Below are positions 36,466 through 47,935 of a stretch of 64,000 bases of DNA, one piece after another. The translations under genes and the position numbers were made by a program. Origin of the DNA: Girardinichthys multiradiatus (lineage: Eukaryota; Chordata; Actinopteri; Cyprinodontiformes; Goodeidae); assembly GCF_021462225.1 (NCBI RefSeq), contig NC_061804.1:3573001-3637000 (forward strand), given 5' to 3'. Every line of letters starts with the position of its first letter. Position 1 is the first letter of the stretch. Below the pieces are notes generated by a model, which was not told the origin of the DNA, searched no databases, and saw nothing but the letters and a program-made list of their open reading frames with translations.

Positions 36466-36932
36466 TGTCAGGCTAGGCATGACGGAGGAACCCAGAATGC
36501 AGACGACTAGACATTGTGACCGCAAGTTAAATGGTTTATTTCTAACAAAGCAATAGACTCACAAAACAAAGCAGGTTCAGGCATGGGTGAAGATAACGAG
36601 TGGTATGTTTTTGCAATAAGTATCAGAATGATGGTGTATATATGGAGCGTGAAACAGGTGAATCAAGGGAACTGATTACAAGATGAAGGTGGACCGAGTG
36701 AAGCTGATTGCTATGACTGACAGATGCAGGGAGTGAACATGACAGGGACAAAACAGAAATCCTATGATACAAACTAAGAGAAACATAACTTGCAAAACAG
36801 GAATTAGAAGACAATAAACAGAAACTTAAGCATAACCAAGAAAATAATAAGCAGAAGCATAATTCAAAACATAACTAGAAAAAAGAATAACTAAAACCCA
36901 AACAAAAACCAAAACACCCCCAAATCATGACA
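36466..36932 (-). mobile_element. solo LTR with perfect target duplication
   Basis: On the minus strand it begins TGTCATGATTTGGGGG and ends GCCTGACA. Both sides carry the 5-bp duplication TGAAT (36461-36465 and 36933-36937). AATAAACC precedes the end, followed by GTCTGCATTCTGGGTTCC. It has the same structure as the plus-strand LTR at 48836-49359. No internal region remains. Confidence 0.88.
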
Positions 36933-36937
36933 TGAAT

Positions 36938-38131
36938 TTACAATTATTTTAAGGTGAAAAGATTGCTCATGGATGTACTGAAAGCAGACCTATAAGTGTT
37001 AAGACATAATTCTTAAAAAACATTTGTAGCCCTCCACTACATCAAGGACACTCTTTACTTCAAATCAAGCAGTTGTCACTTAAAGTCAACACAAGTCTTC
37101 CAGCACCTGCAGCTTGCGTGATACTTTTTAGTCCTGCTAAAAGATTAGAGCTTCACAGCAAAAACCTTGAGAGCCAACTACTCTTAAAGTCACTTTACAG
37201 AGTATGTGTTTTCAAAATGATGTCATATTTTCTTTTCTTGCCACCTAGGCCGGCTTAAGGCAGGGGCAATAGGGGGCAATGCCCCTCAAACAAATGCCTG
37301 GCGCCCCCAAATCAATTCTCAATCTAAAGCCGTCGCCTTGCCTCTTCCTCCTCCTCCTCCTACACTTAAGGGCAAATGCTCACGCAAAGCTCAATTTTTA
37401 CAACCGCATCGGCAGTGGCACACAATAACTGCGTATGCTTAATGTCAGCGGTGCAGAAAACAATATGCTGGTTCTGGCCCGATAATCTTTAAAAAGGGCA
37501 TTTCAACGCGACACCTGCTGAAAAATGTTCGCATTTTCTTCTAATCAGCATCCATCCATGACAGCATAACGTATTGCCTACCCATTTTATACTAATAAAA
37601 TCCATGATTTCAAAGCCTTGTCCAGCTCTTGACTGATGTTTGTCATGTTTAATGAAGAGAAAGAGAGGGAGATATACAACAAAACAGACAAATTAGACCA
37701 TTTCACTTATTTCACTTAATTATTTTGATGTTAAAGTCTGAAGAAGACAAGAAAAGGCATGGCCACAATCATTTTTCTTAAAGTCTAGCAGCCTAACTCA
37801 AACAATAAAGTGTTGAAAATAGAAACAAACATACAGTATTTTACAAATATAGCATGCTGGCCTAAACTCTGTTCTGTGTAGGTAAAAGTCACTTTTACTC
37901 ACAGACGTACAGGCTAAGACATGTCAAAGGCTAAATAAAATGCTCTATGATGTAGAGCAGCAAATAATAAATGATAAATAAATAGGAACATGTTACTTAG
38001 CTGTCTGTTTGATTTTATTAGCATAATAATAAACCCAATGTTAACATTAACAATAGGTTTGTGAAATGAAAGGTCTTTGGTTGAGCTACATGAAAGTGTA
38101 ATGAGATATATTTATACTGGTAATGGTTATA
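36938..38131. other. intronic stretch, no gene
   Basis: Around 37240-37330 there is a G/C-rich phrase (AGGGGGCAATGCCCCTC, GCCTGGCGCCCCC) that may be the end of a hAT-like element, but no partner end was found. The rest is AT-rich. Confidence 0.4.
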
Positions 38132-39737
38132 CAGGTCCTTCTCAAAATATTAGCATATTGTGATAAAGTTCATTATTTTCCATAATGTCATGATGAAAAT
38201 TTAACATTCATATATTTTAGATTCATTGCACACTAACTGAAATATTTCAGGTCTTTTATTGTCTTAATACGGATGATTTTGGCATACAGCTCATGAAAAC
38301 CCAAAATTCCTATCTCACAAAATTAGCATATTTCATCCGAACAATAAAAGAAAAGTGTTTTTAATACAAAAAACGTCAACCTTCAAATAATCATGTACAG
38401 TTATGCACTCAATACTTGGTCGGGAATCCTTTTGCAGAAATGACTGCTTCAATGCGGCGTGGCATGGAGGCAATCAGCCTGTGGCACTGCTGAGGTCTTA
38501 TGGAGGCCCAGGATGCTTCGATAGCGGCCTTTAGCTCATCCAGAGTGTTGGGTCTTGAGTCTCTCAACGTTCTCTTCACAATATCCCACAGATTCTCTAT
38601 GGGGTTCAGGTCAGGAGAGTTGGCAGGCCAATTGAGCACAGTGATACCATGGTCAGTAAACCATTTACCAGTGGTTTTGGCACTGTGAGCAGGTGCCAGG
38701 TGGTGCTGAAAAATGAAATCTTCATCTCCATAAAGCTTTTCAGCAGATGGAAGCATGAAGTGCTCCAAAATCTCCTGATAGCTAGCTGCATTGACCCTGC
38801 CCTTGATAAAACACAGTGGACCAACACCAGCAGCTGACACGGCACCCCAGACCATCACTGACTGTGGGTACTTGACACTGGACTTCTGGCATTTTGGCAT
38901 TTCCTTCTCCCCAGTCTTCCTCCAGACTCTGGCACCTTGATTTCCGAATGACATGCAGAATTTGCTTTCATCCGAAAAAAGTACTTTGGACCACTGAGCA
39001 ACAGTCCAGTGCTGCTTCTCTGTAGCCCAGGTCAGGCGCTTCTGCCGCTGTTTCTGGTTCAAAAGTGGCTTGACCTGGGGAATGCGGCACCTGTAGCCCA
39101 TTTCCTGCACACGCCTGTGCACGGTGGCTCTGGATGTTTCTACTCCAGACTCAGTCCACTGCTTCCGCAGGTCCACCAAGGTCTGGAATCGGCCCTTCTC
39201 CACAATCTTCCTCAGGGTCCGGTCACCTCTTCTCGTTGTGCAGCGTTTTCTGCCACACTTTTTCCTTCCCACAGACTTCCCACTGAGGTGCCTTGATACA
39301 GCACTCTGGGAACAGCCTATTCGTTCAGAAATTTCTTTCTGTGTCTTACCCTCTTGCTTGAGGGTGTCAATAGTGGCCTTCTGGACAGCAGTCAGGTCGG
39401 CAGTCTTACCCATGATTGGGGTTTTGAGTGATGAACCAGGCTGGGAGTTTTAAAGGCCTCAGGAATCTTTTGCAGGTGTTTAGAGTTAACTCGTTGATTC
39501 AGATGATTAGGTTCATAGCTCGTTTAGAGACCCTTTTAATGATATGCTAATTTTGTGAGATAGGAATTTTGGGTTTTCATGAGCTGTATGCCAAAATCAT
39601 CCGTATTAAGACAATAAAAGACCTGAAATATTTCAGTTAGTGTGCAATGAATCTAAAATATATGAATGTTAAATTTTCATCATGACATTATGGAAAATAA
39701 TGAACTTAAAATATTAGCATATTGTGAGAAGGACCTG
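38132..39737 (-). mobile_element. Tc1-like transposon, full length
   Basis: 1606-bp element bounded by CAGGTCC...GGACCTG and flanked by TA on both sides (38130-38131, 39738-39739), the Tc1/mariner target duplication. The terminal inverted repeats are about 200 bp long, sharing phrases such as TTGCACACTAACTGAAATAT and GGCATACAGCTCATGAAAAC. The transposase lies between them on the minus strand. In the right arm a 20-nt block is inverted (see findings). Confidence 0.97.
38409..39413 (-). CDS. Tc1-like transposase, full-length frame, catalytic D replaced by H
   Basis: 334-codon cut-and-paste transposase with no stop or frameshift, about the usual length of the family. An N-terminal paired-like helix-turn-helix pair spans about residues 5-115 (TQKEISERIGCSQSAVSRHL; SRATVHRRVQEMGYRCR). 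The catalytic domain has D148 in LFSDESKF, GGxx-like VMVWGAVS at about 187, and E273 in NSPDLNPIENLW. The second catalytic aspartate would be residue 238, but the codon at 38700-38702 is CAC, giving FQHHLAPAHS instead of an H-D pair. The spacing 238-273 is that of DD34E enzymes. Because all three acidic residues bind the metal ions, the enzyme is predicted inactive, although it may still bind its ends. The start is supported by MGKTADLTAVQK, the usual beginning of the family as I know it. Confidence 0.93.
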   Translation of the reverse strand: MGKTADLTAVQKATIDTLKQEGKTQKEISERIGCSQSAVSRHLSGKSVGRKKCGRKRCTTRRGDRTLRKIVEKGRFQTLVDLRKQWTESGVETSRATVHRRVQEMGYRCRIPQVKPLLNQKQRQKRLTWATEKQHWTVAQWSKVLFSDESKFCMSFGNQGARVWRKTGEKEMPKCQKSSVKYPQSVMVWGAVSAAGVGPLCFIKGRVNAASYQEILEHFMLPSAEKLYGDEDFIFQHHLAPAHSAKTTGKWFTDHGITVLNWPANSPDLNPIENLWDIVKRTLRDSRPNTLDELKAAIEASWASIRPQQCHRLIASMPRRIEAVISAKGFPTKY

Positions 39738-40689
39738 TATTAGTGTAAGGTTTCATCTCTGTCAGAAAACAGTCAAGTTATGTAGACGCTCTATTGATTA
39801 CAATGCAAAGCAGAACATTGATTTATTTCATTTACAAATTTTGCAGCATAGTGCCTGGAAAAACGAGGCTAAACAAACCTAAATATATCCTGTTTTTTAT
39901 TAGAATTTTATAAATAAATTTGGCAATGGATGGCTTGAGCACCTGCCCCCAAAAATGCCTGTGTATGTTTTGGTTTTAGCTTGGATTTCTTTTGGATTTT
40001 ACCCCCTTCAGCATGATGCTGTCTCTCAACATTAAGTCAAAGCTTAACAAAGAAAAGGTCGCACCTCACTGTATATTAGATGATCTCTTAACAGCATTTT
40101 GGATGTTTAAAATTGAAATATAATTTCACAGTGAAAGTTGATTAAACAATGACCATCATTAATTGATAATGTCAAGTTTGACAGATTCTCTTTTTTAAAA
40201 AAACTGAACAATTGATATAAGTAAAAAGAAACAACATTTTGATATTTCTGCCACACAATGACAGCTATTTTGATAGAATTTTCCATGAATAATTTCTAAG
40301 AACCCTCCAAATTTTGTGAAAAGCAGCCCAAGTTTTAAGAACCCACCCAAAGCTTTTTTTTTTTTCCCAGCCCAACGTGTTCAAAAGCAGCCCTACTGGG
40401 GGAAACCAGTCTAGTCTGTCAAACTGCACAGTTTACCGTAAAAAACCATAAAGAAACCATAAAGAAAACACTCATCAACAACAATGAACATGCCAGGGCA
40501 TAAAATGTACGCATTAAAAACAAAGTTTTGCAAAAGACAGGTGATTTGTTGCTGAATTGATTTGACTGATATTTTTTATGTGTGTTTTATTCATAACAAT
40601 GTATTTTCAAACTGATTAAAAGTTTTATTAGTTTCTTTCAAATACATTTGCATGATGCTATTTAATCCCTCAAATTGGCATTCAGTAGT

Positions 40690-40805
40690 TACTCACTACT
40701 TGAGTGGGTTATAACGAAAGTACTTTACAACTTTTACTGAAGTGGATTTATGCCCACTCTACTTTTACTTGAGTAAACTTTTTGAACACTTTACCCACCT
40801 CTGCA
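40690..40805. repeat. ACTTGAGTA-type repeat, right piece
   Basis: CTCACTACTTGAGTGGG, CCACTCTACTTTTACTTGAG and CACTTTACCCACCTCTGC. This is the kind of end sequence common in fish non-autonomous DNA transposons. See 36270-36440. Confidence 0.45.
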
Positions 40806-42380
40806 TTTAACCTAATCTGTATATATGTACATATTCAGCCTGTATGTACAATGTTGACCCAGTGTAAAAAGAGAAAAACCAAAATTGACTACAACTTGTT
40901 CTTGTTTTCAAAAAAAAAGTTGTCTGATTGATCCATCCTGAAGCAAATCCAAGTAAATCTTTACAATCCCAAAGTAAATGTTGCATTTGTGCACATCAGT
41001 GGAAGGAAACTTATCACAGCCACTGTATGTGAATTCCTAATTGTTGATGTTGTTACATCAGACGGACCGCTCTCTGGACCAGTCAGAAGATTTGTTTTGG
41101 TGCAAAAAATATGTATCTTCTGCAGTGAAAACACCCAAAATGCGGAAAAGACCGACTGCACTGACATTTCCTTTGAAGGCAGCTTGATGAGTTAAACAGA
41201 TGACTTCTTTCATACAGCAGCAGCCGGAAAAATAGGAACCAGAGTTTGTCTGCAAATGTTTTAGAAAGTAATTAGATAAATTGAGCGTCACTCAGAGGTC
41301 ACTGCATGCCACTAAATAATTTGTTTCTTTGAACTAACTGGTGCAGAGACTTTGCAATAAATAGCGAAAAAAAAAAAACAGGAGATGAATATCTTCTGTT
41401 TCTGGTTCCGAAGACAAAGATGAAGTGACTGGATTTATTCTGCTCTAAGCTCAGAGTGTGAACCGTGCTCTGAATGAGAGCATCTCATTATTTATTTATT
41501 TATTATTTTGGGGTTTTGGCAGAACTCAAGCACACTAACAAACATCTTCTTGAACAGGACCTGCTACATTTTCATGGTTTAAACACAAAACAATTCGACA
41601 GTTTTGTTTTTAGGAAGTTAAAAGATGCTCTTATGGAAAATTTTAGTTGTACAAGTGGACCTGACTGGATAATCATTCTCTCATCCAAGCTTATATGTAC
41701 AGTAAAACAATATAATATTGGAACTATAACAAAAGTCACGTACAATAATCATAGGAAGAAATGCCAGACTGACATCAAGCTGAAATCTGGGCTTTCTGTC
41801 AGCGTAACAAATCAGTGAACAGAACAGAATAATTGAATCTGCAAAACTGGATGCATTTCAGCTCCCGTTAAAACACCACGTGTACAACGAGTCTATAAAT
41901 TATGTGTGAAACAGTAAAGTAGTAGGTAATAATTACTGAACATGGTTACTGATATGAATTAAATACTTTGTAGAAAAGTGTTTGTTGGTGATGCGTCTTC
42001 AACATGTCTCCTGCGTGGACAAACTAGCCTCATGCATTGCTTCGGTTTGATTTTGACCACACGTGGACACCCATTCTACCATACAAACTGTCTTCAAATC
42101 TTGAAGGTTCTGTGCATTCAGATCTATTTTTTCCCATAGCTTCGCAATTGGATTCTTTCTTTATTTTCTTTCTATAAAACCAATTAGGAGTTTCCATGGC
42201 TGTTTTTGGAATCGTCTTGTGGGAAAGTCAAATTTTGTTCCACCTTCAGATTCTTATCAGTGTCCTCCCACATTCATTCTTTGTTCACCCTTCTTTTGAT
42301 TATCTACAAGTATCATACGCTGAAAGATTGCCAAACACCATGATGTTTGATAATAAAATATACTTCCTGTAATCGATTGG
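40806..42380. other. intronic stretch, no gene
   Basis: AT-rich non-coding sequence. The 114-codon frame at 41474-41818 has no recognisable domain or flanking splice signals. Confidence 0.5.
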
Positions 42381-42382
42381 CT

Positions 42383-42575
42383 TGCTCAAATGTTTTGGAG
42401 TAAAGGAAAAGGAATTTGTTTAATTACGCACTATGGACACATTTAAAGGCATCCTCTAATAAATGTATGCATGAACCACTGTAGTATTTTTTGGACAGTT
42501 TGGAAGAGAACAAGCTTCTTTCTACCTGCTGAACTTGAACTGCTCGGCTGTTTCTGGCAACAAGAAACAAGTTAA
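42383..42575 (+). repeat. direct repeat A near exon 2
   Basis: TGCTCAAATGTTTTGGAGTAAAGGAAAAGG through GAACAAGCTTCTTTC and CCTGCTGAACTTGAACTGCT to TTTCTGGCAACAAGAAAC aligns along its length, in the same orientation, with 45441-45630. Either a local duplication or two copies of an unnamed repeat. Confidence 0.85.
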
Positions 42576-43552
42576 TATTAAACATTTTAATGATGACTTA
42601 AATAATGATATTAAATGATGAAGTCAAATAATAATGATAATAATGAGCTAAATCATTTTCTCATTTAGTGTGGATTGAAACTTGAACGAGTTTTTGTTGT
42701 ATGTCAACATACAAAACAGGCAGAATAAGAACCAATGACTTGTTTTTCACTCTTTTCAATTATTTAAGCTGACACAAATGTTCTCTCATCTGACACGTTA
42801 CTATTCTAAAAAATGTCCTTCGTTTCCTGTTTTCCCATTATTTCTGTTCTCTTTGTCCAGCAACCCTCTCTTTCTGTGCTGTTTCCTCTGCAGTCCACCG
42901 TTGTGTGAAATGTAAAACAGACTGAGCTCTACTTCCTGTGAGACAGACTCTATGGTTGGAGTGGAGCAGCACGACCGCGTCCTCTCAGTGATTTCTGAGG
43001 GATGAAAACAAACATTTCTCTGCAAGCTGCTGCAGCTGACACGTCCAGATTCTGTTAGCAGGAATTATCCTCAGCAATGGTGGGGTGAAAGGACTGACAG
43101 CTGGTGTCACGCAGCGCTGGAGTCTTACTCAACCTGAACGCAGCAAAATAGATAACACCTGGTTTGCATCAAGCTGGATTTGGTGGTTAACTAAAGCTTA
43201 AAATATAAAAATAGCACAATGTCTCCGGAGGCTCAGTGGAAAGATAACAAATTTCCCTGATGACACCTGAGCGGCTTCAAAAATAACCAAAGTTTCAGTT
43301 AGATCCACGTCCTCGTCACTGCTATTCTGAACTAAGCCTTTTTTCCACTCTCTTTTCCCTTCACCAAACTCAGAAGAGAAAATCCAAACAAAGTAAGGAT
43401 GGGATTTTTAGTTTGTGCACACAAACATGAAGCACTCAGGAGCTACCAGCGATGTCCAAACATATAAAACACGCCACAGCTTGATGATAAGGATGCCAAT
43501 AGAATTCTACCCATCACACAGTTAAAGGGCCCTTATACCAATAAATCAAAAA

Positions 43553-44010
43553 TTCTTTGCCTCGAAAAAGTATTGACAATATTTACACATTTTGTCACAT
43601 TACAACTACTATCCTTGATGTATTTAGACAAACTAAAAAAAGTTCATAAATATGCAATAGATAGGAATTTGATACCAAATAAAATGCGGAAGTGTGTTTT
43701 CAGACCAGCTTATTCTAGTACGCCTAAATAAAGGTTTGCGAGAAAACAGTTATCCTGTAAAACATTATTCATTCATTTACACATAGAAAGTAAGGTGTAA
43801 CTGAAAACATACCAAGACCCAGCGCTTCACCTAAAAAATGACATGCAAGGTAAGCAGACAACACTGACAGAAGATACCAAGAGGCACATTGTAACTCTGG
43901 AGGAGCTGCAGAGACCCACAGCTCAAATGGAAGAATGCCTTGACAAGACAAATAGTTGCGTTAAAACAACACCATTTGAAGTTCTGTTTACAGTTTGCCA
44001 CTAGCAATGT
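43553..44010 (+). mobile_element. Tc1-like transposon relic
   Basis: The left part has a terminal-repeat-like phrase (AAAAGTATTGACAATATTTAC, TTTTGTCACATTACAACTAC). The right part has transposase DNA on the plus strand: CTCTGGAGGAGCTGCAGAGA followed by GTTTGCCACTAGCAATGTAG and GCGGAAGAATGTGTTCTGGT, equal in order to the Tc1 element at 55560-55755. Heavily decayed, no frame. Confidence 0.7.
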
Positions 44011-45089
44011 AGGGGACACAGCAAACATGCGGAAGAATGTGTTCTGGTCAAATTAGATTAAATTTGAATTTAATTTTGAGTCATTGGAAAAATCACACTG
44101 CAAATCCCCCATGACATACCATCAATATGGTAAAACATGGTATTGACAGGTAATGCTGTTGGATGATGTTCTTCAACAGGGGCAGGTCTACTGGTCAGAG
44201 CTGAATACAGAGTAACCTTAGATAAAAATCTGCTGTGTCATTGCTCAGCCAGTGATGTAATTATTTATTAAAATGTTGTATCAAAAGGTTTGTCTGTGTC
44301 AGTGATTCATAAGTGCTGTTGTCAAGGCTCACTTTTCTCCAGCCTTTAGTTTGGCTGTTTCAACATACAACAGTGTTTAAGGAACAAGGTTTTCAGACCC
44401 TGATAAGCAGGTGTTGGGGTAATTTATTTCTTTAAAGCAGGTCTGCCAAACACTGACACATCTAAACATCATGACTTGATTATTGAGAAAACTGTTTCCT
44501 GTATGCCTAGTGACACAAAAAATAGCAAAAATCATGTCTGCAAGCACAAAAAATAAGAATATGTTTATAGACTATCTTTTTTTTCTTGTATTGGGTTATT
44601 AAGACATAAAAAGCATCTTTGATAGGCTTCATTTAGGCTAACTAAAAGCTATATTTATACAATTAAAGGTTAGTAACACGGGGTACACAATGTATGCATG
44701 TTAACATTTCTAAACAAGATAAACTAAGGTAAATTTTCAATGTCTATAAATGCTGTTTACTGATGTTTGAAAAAATAAAAAAACTAATTAAATTGCTGGC
44801 AATTTCCACAGAAATTTAAGTACAACAGGGGTAAACTGTGTTAAGATTCACAGACAATTCGAGGTCTTAATGTAAATATTATCCTAAACTCCTGAACATT
44901 AATCATGCATCTTTAATGACCTAACAGCAGACGAAGGTCTCTGAATGGGCTAGTGAAGAATTAGTGGCAGCGTGCCTTCCCAGAGTTGTTCCCCCTCCGC
45001 CATACTGGATGAAGTTTGACAACATGGTGGGAAAAAAAGTTTCTGAATCCTTTCCCCCACCACGTACAGCTGTTAATGTCTTAACTTAC

Positions 45090-45224
45090 AAGCGTAAGTC
45101 ATGGCGAAACTGCTCCCAGTGTCCACCATATCCACCTGTGGCACCAGTTTGGGGACGTCCTGATGTTGTGCCAGGGCAAAGCGAAACACCTCGTACTCAT
45201 GGGAACCAGTGGGGAAAAGGCCTC
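45090..45224 (-). CDS. gria1: gria1 exon 2: AMPA receptor GluA1, amino-terminal domain
   Basis: 135-bp coding exon of the glutamate receptor subunit. The acceptor GAACAG lies just right of 45224; the donor T|GTAAGT is at 45089/45090. Joined in phase to exon 1 it gives residues beginning GLFPTGSHEYEVFRFALAQ, then PKLVPQVDMVD and SSFAMTYA (44 full codons plus split codons at both ends). GLFP, FRFAL, PKL.PQ.D and F.MTY are the conserved landmarks of this first beta-alpha segment of the GluA amino-terminal domain, closest to GluA1 as I know it. The split final codon completes to phenylalanine with exon 3, giving the F-C-S-Q-F junction of the family. The antisense frame over this exon is a shadow. 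Confidence 0.93.
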
Positions 45225-45440
45225 CTGTTCAATACAAAGACACACAGTAAGTGCTCTGTCCCAAAGCAAAATATTTCCAATAAAAAAGAGGAATAAATAC
45301 ATTTCAGAGATTCTTTGCCATGAGACAGGGAATGTGAAATCCCTGCCTTTAAATGGGTGAATGTGGAGGACAGACTGACACAAAGTAGGGAATATTTGTG
45401 GAGTAGAGGGAAGAAGAAACATGGCTTTCCACATTTCTGG

Positions 45441-45630
45441 GCTGCTCAAATGTTCTGGAGTAAAGGAAAGGGAATTTTTTAAATTATGTGCTATGGACAA
45501 ATTTAAAGGCATCCTTAAATAAATGAATGCATGTACCACTGTAGTGTTGTTTGGAAGATTTTGACGAGGACAAGCTTCTTTCCACCTGCTGAACTTGAAC
45601 TGCTGTTTCTGGCGACAAAAAACAAGATTG
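45441..45630 (+). repeat. direct repeat B near exon 2
   Basis: Partner of 42383-42575: GCTCAAATGTTCTGGAGTAA, CTATGGACAAATTTAAAGGC, CCTGCTGAACTTGAACTGCT. By eye most positions match, with small gaps. It lies about 220 bp from the exon 2 acceptor, on the opposite side of exon 2 from copy A. Confidence 0.85.
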
Positions 45631-45984
45631 TTCCAGAGTGGAAACAGCTGCTGTAAATTGACTAACTTTTTCCACTTTGTGCAGAAAACAGTTCCTGATA
45701 TTTCCTACTGAGGTTTGGATCTCTAAAAATTGAAGCTCTACCATGGGTTTTAACTTCACACCAGCTTCTGCATGCGTCCCACAGGAGTGCAACAGAAAGA
45801 AGCAAGTGAAGTGAAGTCTCCCAGAGAAAAACTTGGAGGCATACAGATACTTTGACAGATCATTGGACTTACAAATAAACCTAAAATCACAGCAAAAACA
45901 TGATTTTTAACAAATATAAAAGGAGCATTTATCCTGTAAGGTTCAGCCTAATTAAAATAAACAGATGAAAATCTGTAAAGGTAA

Positions 45985-46080
45985 GGTGTGCATTAGTATT
46001 CAGCTCCCCTGAGTGAATAACTTCTGTTGTCCCACCTTTCAAAGCATCTACAGCTTCAGGTTCTTGGCAGTGTTGTTCTT
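45985..46080 (+). mobile_element. Tc1-like terminal fragment
   Basis: GTGTGCATTAGTATTCAGCTCCCCTGAGTGAATAAC followed, after a short gap, by ACAGCTTCAGGTTCTTGGC resembles the inner end of a fish Tc1 terminal repeat and the start of its leader. No transposase follows. Short and diverged. Confidence 0.45.
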
Positions 46081-47491
46081 TTTACAGCATTTACACTGTT
46101 GTTTTCAATGATTCAAGGAGTTTTTATTGTCATACCAGCTCACATTTACTTGTTTAGGTATGAAATTTGGTCAACAGTTTTGTTATACTGTTGTCAAACT
46201 CTGGTCCTCTTTGCCATTGGTCCTTGATGGTCCCTGCCTTCCTCATGGTCTCACTGAGCCCTTTCAGCTTTGCTTTACATTGTGGAGGTGGGCTTTGGTA
46301 AGATTGTTTTTATTGCAGTATTTTCCAAGCTCTGCTATGTGATTAGGAGACCTTCTCCTCCTAAGCACTTGACACAGAAAGATACATCAAAACTTCAAGA
46401 CAGAGCCTGGAGGAAGCCCCCCACCTTTTCCATTACTGTCAGTGGTGACAAATGCAGTAAACTCACAATTATCTGTATTCTGTTATGCTGTGCTCTATAA
46501 CTGGTCAGTTATTTCTTTCAGACTGAAAGTAAACATGTCATCCTATTAGCTTTGTGTGTAAGTTGACTTTTGTAAACAAATGAGTTAAATGTGGTTAGGA
46601 ATGTTTTGGCCATCAAATGAAATCAACATTTAGGAAATCTGAGCAACTAAAACAAAGATTTGGCAGAGTAATGTTCCTGTTCCCTTTGTTTCTTCGTAAG
46701 GTAAAATTTTAGCCAACTAACCTAATATTAATTGTGTTATCTTGGGTTGTGTTTTTTTTTGTTTTGGTTTTGGTTCAGTGGTTCTAAAATGTTCAACCTT
46801 AAACAAACTATATGTAGGTTAAAGAGACCCACACCCTGACAAGAACTGGTTGAAGCATTTTAAACTCTGCTCACAAGTCATTTAAACAAGATTGTGATCA
46901 CCACACAAAATACCTCATCAACTATTATACTTTTTATGCTAGTCTTTAGAAATTACATCAAAATGTTTGGGATTTTGAGACTACTCTAGACCCCAGAGTT
47001 GCCATTCTACGACCCACAGTTTGGTTACCACTGGTATTTCTTATTTTAATTCAAATATAAAGGTCTGATAACCTGCTTGTTAAACATAAAGAGCTAACAG
47101 AATTCTAAAACTGCACAACAAAGATTTTGGCATTCAGAACAAGGGACCTCTCACTCCATGATTTCTCCCATAGCCAAGCTTCATCACTGTGGCAAAAAGA
47201 AAGAAATCTGTGTTTGGCAGTGATTGATTTTAAAAGCCTCTTCTCTTATGGCTCTTGTTTCAACCATTTGCCTGCCACTCACTCTTACTTACCATAATAG
47301 GTTTCAGGGTCTTGTGGAAACAATCTGAACACTATAATTTTCCTTTGACAGCAACAAAAGTGGGATATTTTACTTTTCTATCAGATGATACCAGTAAGAA
47401 AACAATACAATTAGCTGCCAGTATACATAAAGTGAATTGCATGTGTACCATCCAGATAGCTTCTTCCCAGCCTCTAACATAAGGAGATGAT

Positions 47492-47935
47492 ATATACTCG
47501 TACTCGTACTTGTACTTGTCGTCTTCCGCTTTATCCGGGACCGGGTCGCGGGGGCAGCAGACTCAGCAGAGACGCCCAGACGTCCCTCTCCCCAGACACC
47601 TCCTCCAGCTCCTCCGGGTGGAGCCCAAGGCGTTCCCAGGCCAGCTGAGAGACATAGTCCCTCCAGCGTGTCCTGGGCCGTCCCCTGGGCCTCCTCCTGG
47701 TGGGACGTGCCTGGAACACCTCCCGAGGAAAGCGTTCAGGAGGCATCCGGTATAGATGCCCGAGCCACCTCAACTGGCTCCTCTCGATGTGGAGGAGCAG
47801 CGGCTCTACTCCAAGCCCCTCCTGGATGGCCGAGCTCCTCACCCTATCTCTAAGGGAGTGTCCGGCCACCCTACGGAGGAAGCTCATTTCCGCCGCTTGT
47901 GTCCGGGATCTCGTGACACAAGCGTATACACATTG
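47492..47935 (-). mobile_element. 5'-truncated LINE, C-terminal coding end
   Basis: The minus-strand frame ending at 47531 carries the C-terminal part of a non-LTR retrotransposon protein: SQLRWLGHLYRMPPERFPRE, RRPRGRPRTRWRDYVSQLAW and LLPPRPGPG at its end. After the stop come a few bases and a short tail of ACAAGTAC/GAGTAC repeats (about 47492-47520), which fits the 3' end of such an element. The C-terminal frame is open for about 130 codons. It is a typical dead-on-arrival copy without the catalytic RT part. Confidence 0.85.

Larger units (their letters stand above)
5028..45089 (-). other. gria1: gria1 intron 2 (about 40 kb)
   Basis: Lies between the exon 2 donor (GTAAGT, 45084-45089) and the exon 3 acceptor (CAG, 5028-5030). 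The separately listed transposons, LTRs, SINEs and microsatellites fill a large part of it. Stretches without a recognisable element (for example 6.7-10.8, 11.7-12.8, 26.7-31.4, 31.8-33.9, 34.3-36.2 and 40.8-42.3 kb) are AT-rich non-coding sequence. I see no further exons of gria1 or of any nested gene there. Confidence 0.85.

Noticed and set aside
44964..45296. Plus-strand 110-codon frame over exon 2
   Set aside because: Antisense shadow of a conserved coding exon; no splice or domain support.
45225..45539. Extension of the minus-strand frame to the right of exon 2 as coding
   Set aside because: An acceptor AG with phase matching exon 1 lies exactly at 45225-45226, and residues beyond it do not resemble the receptor.
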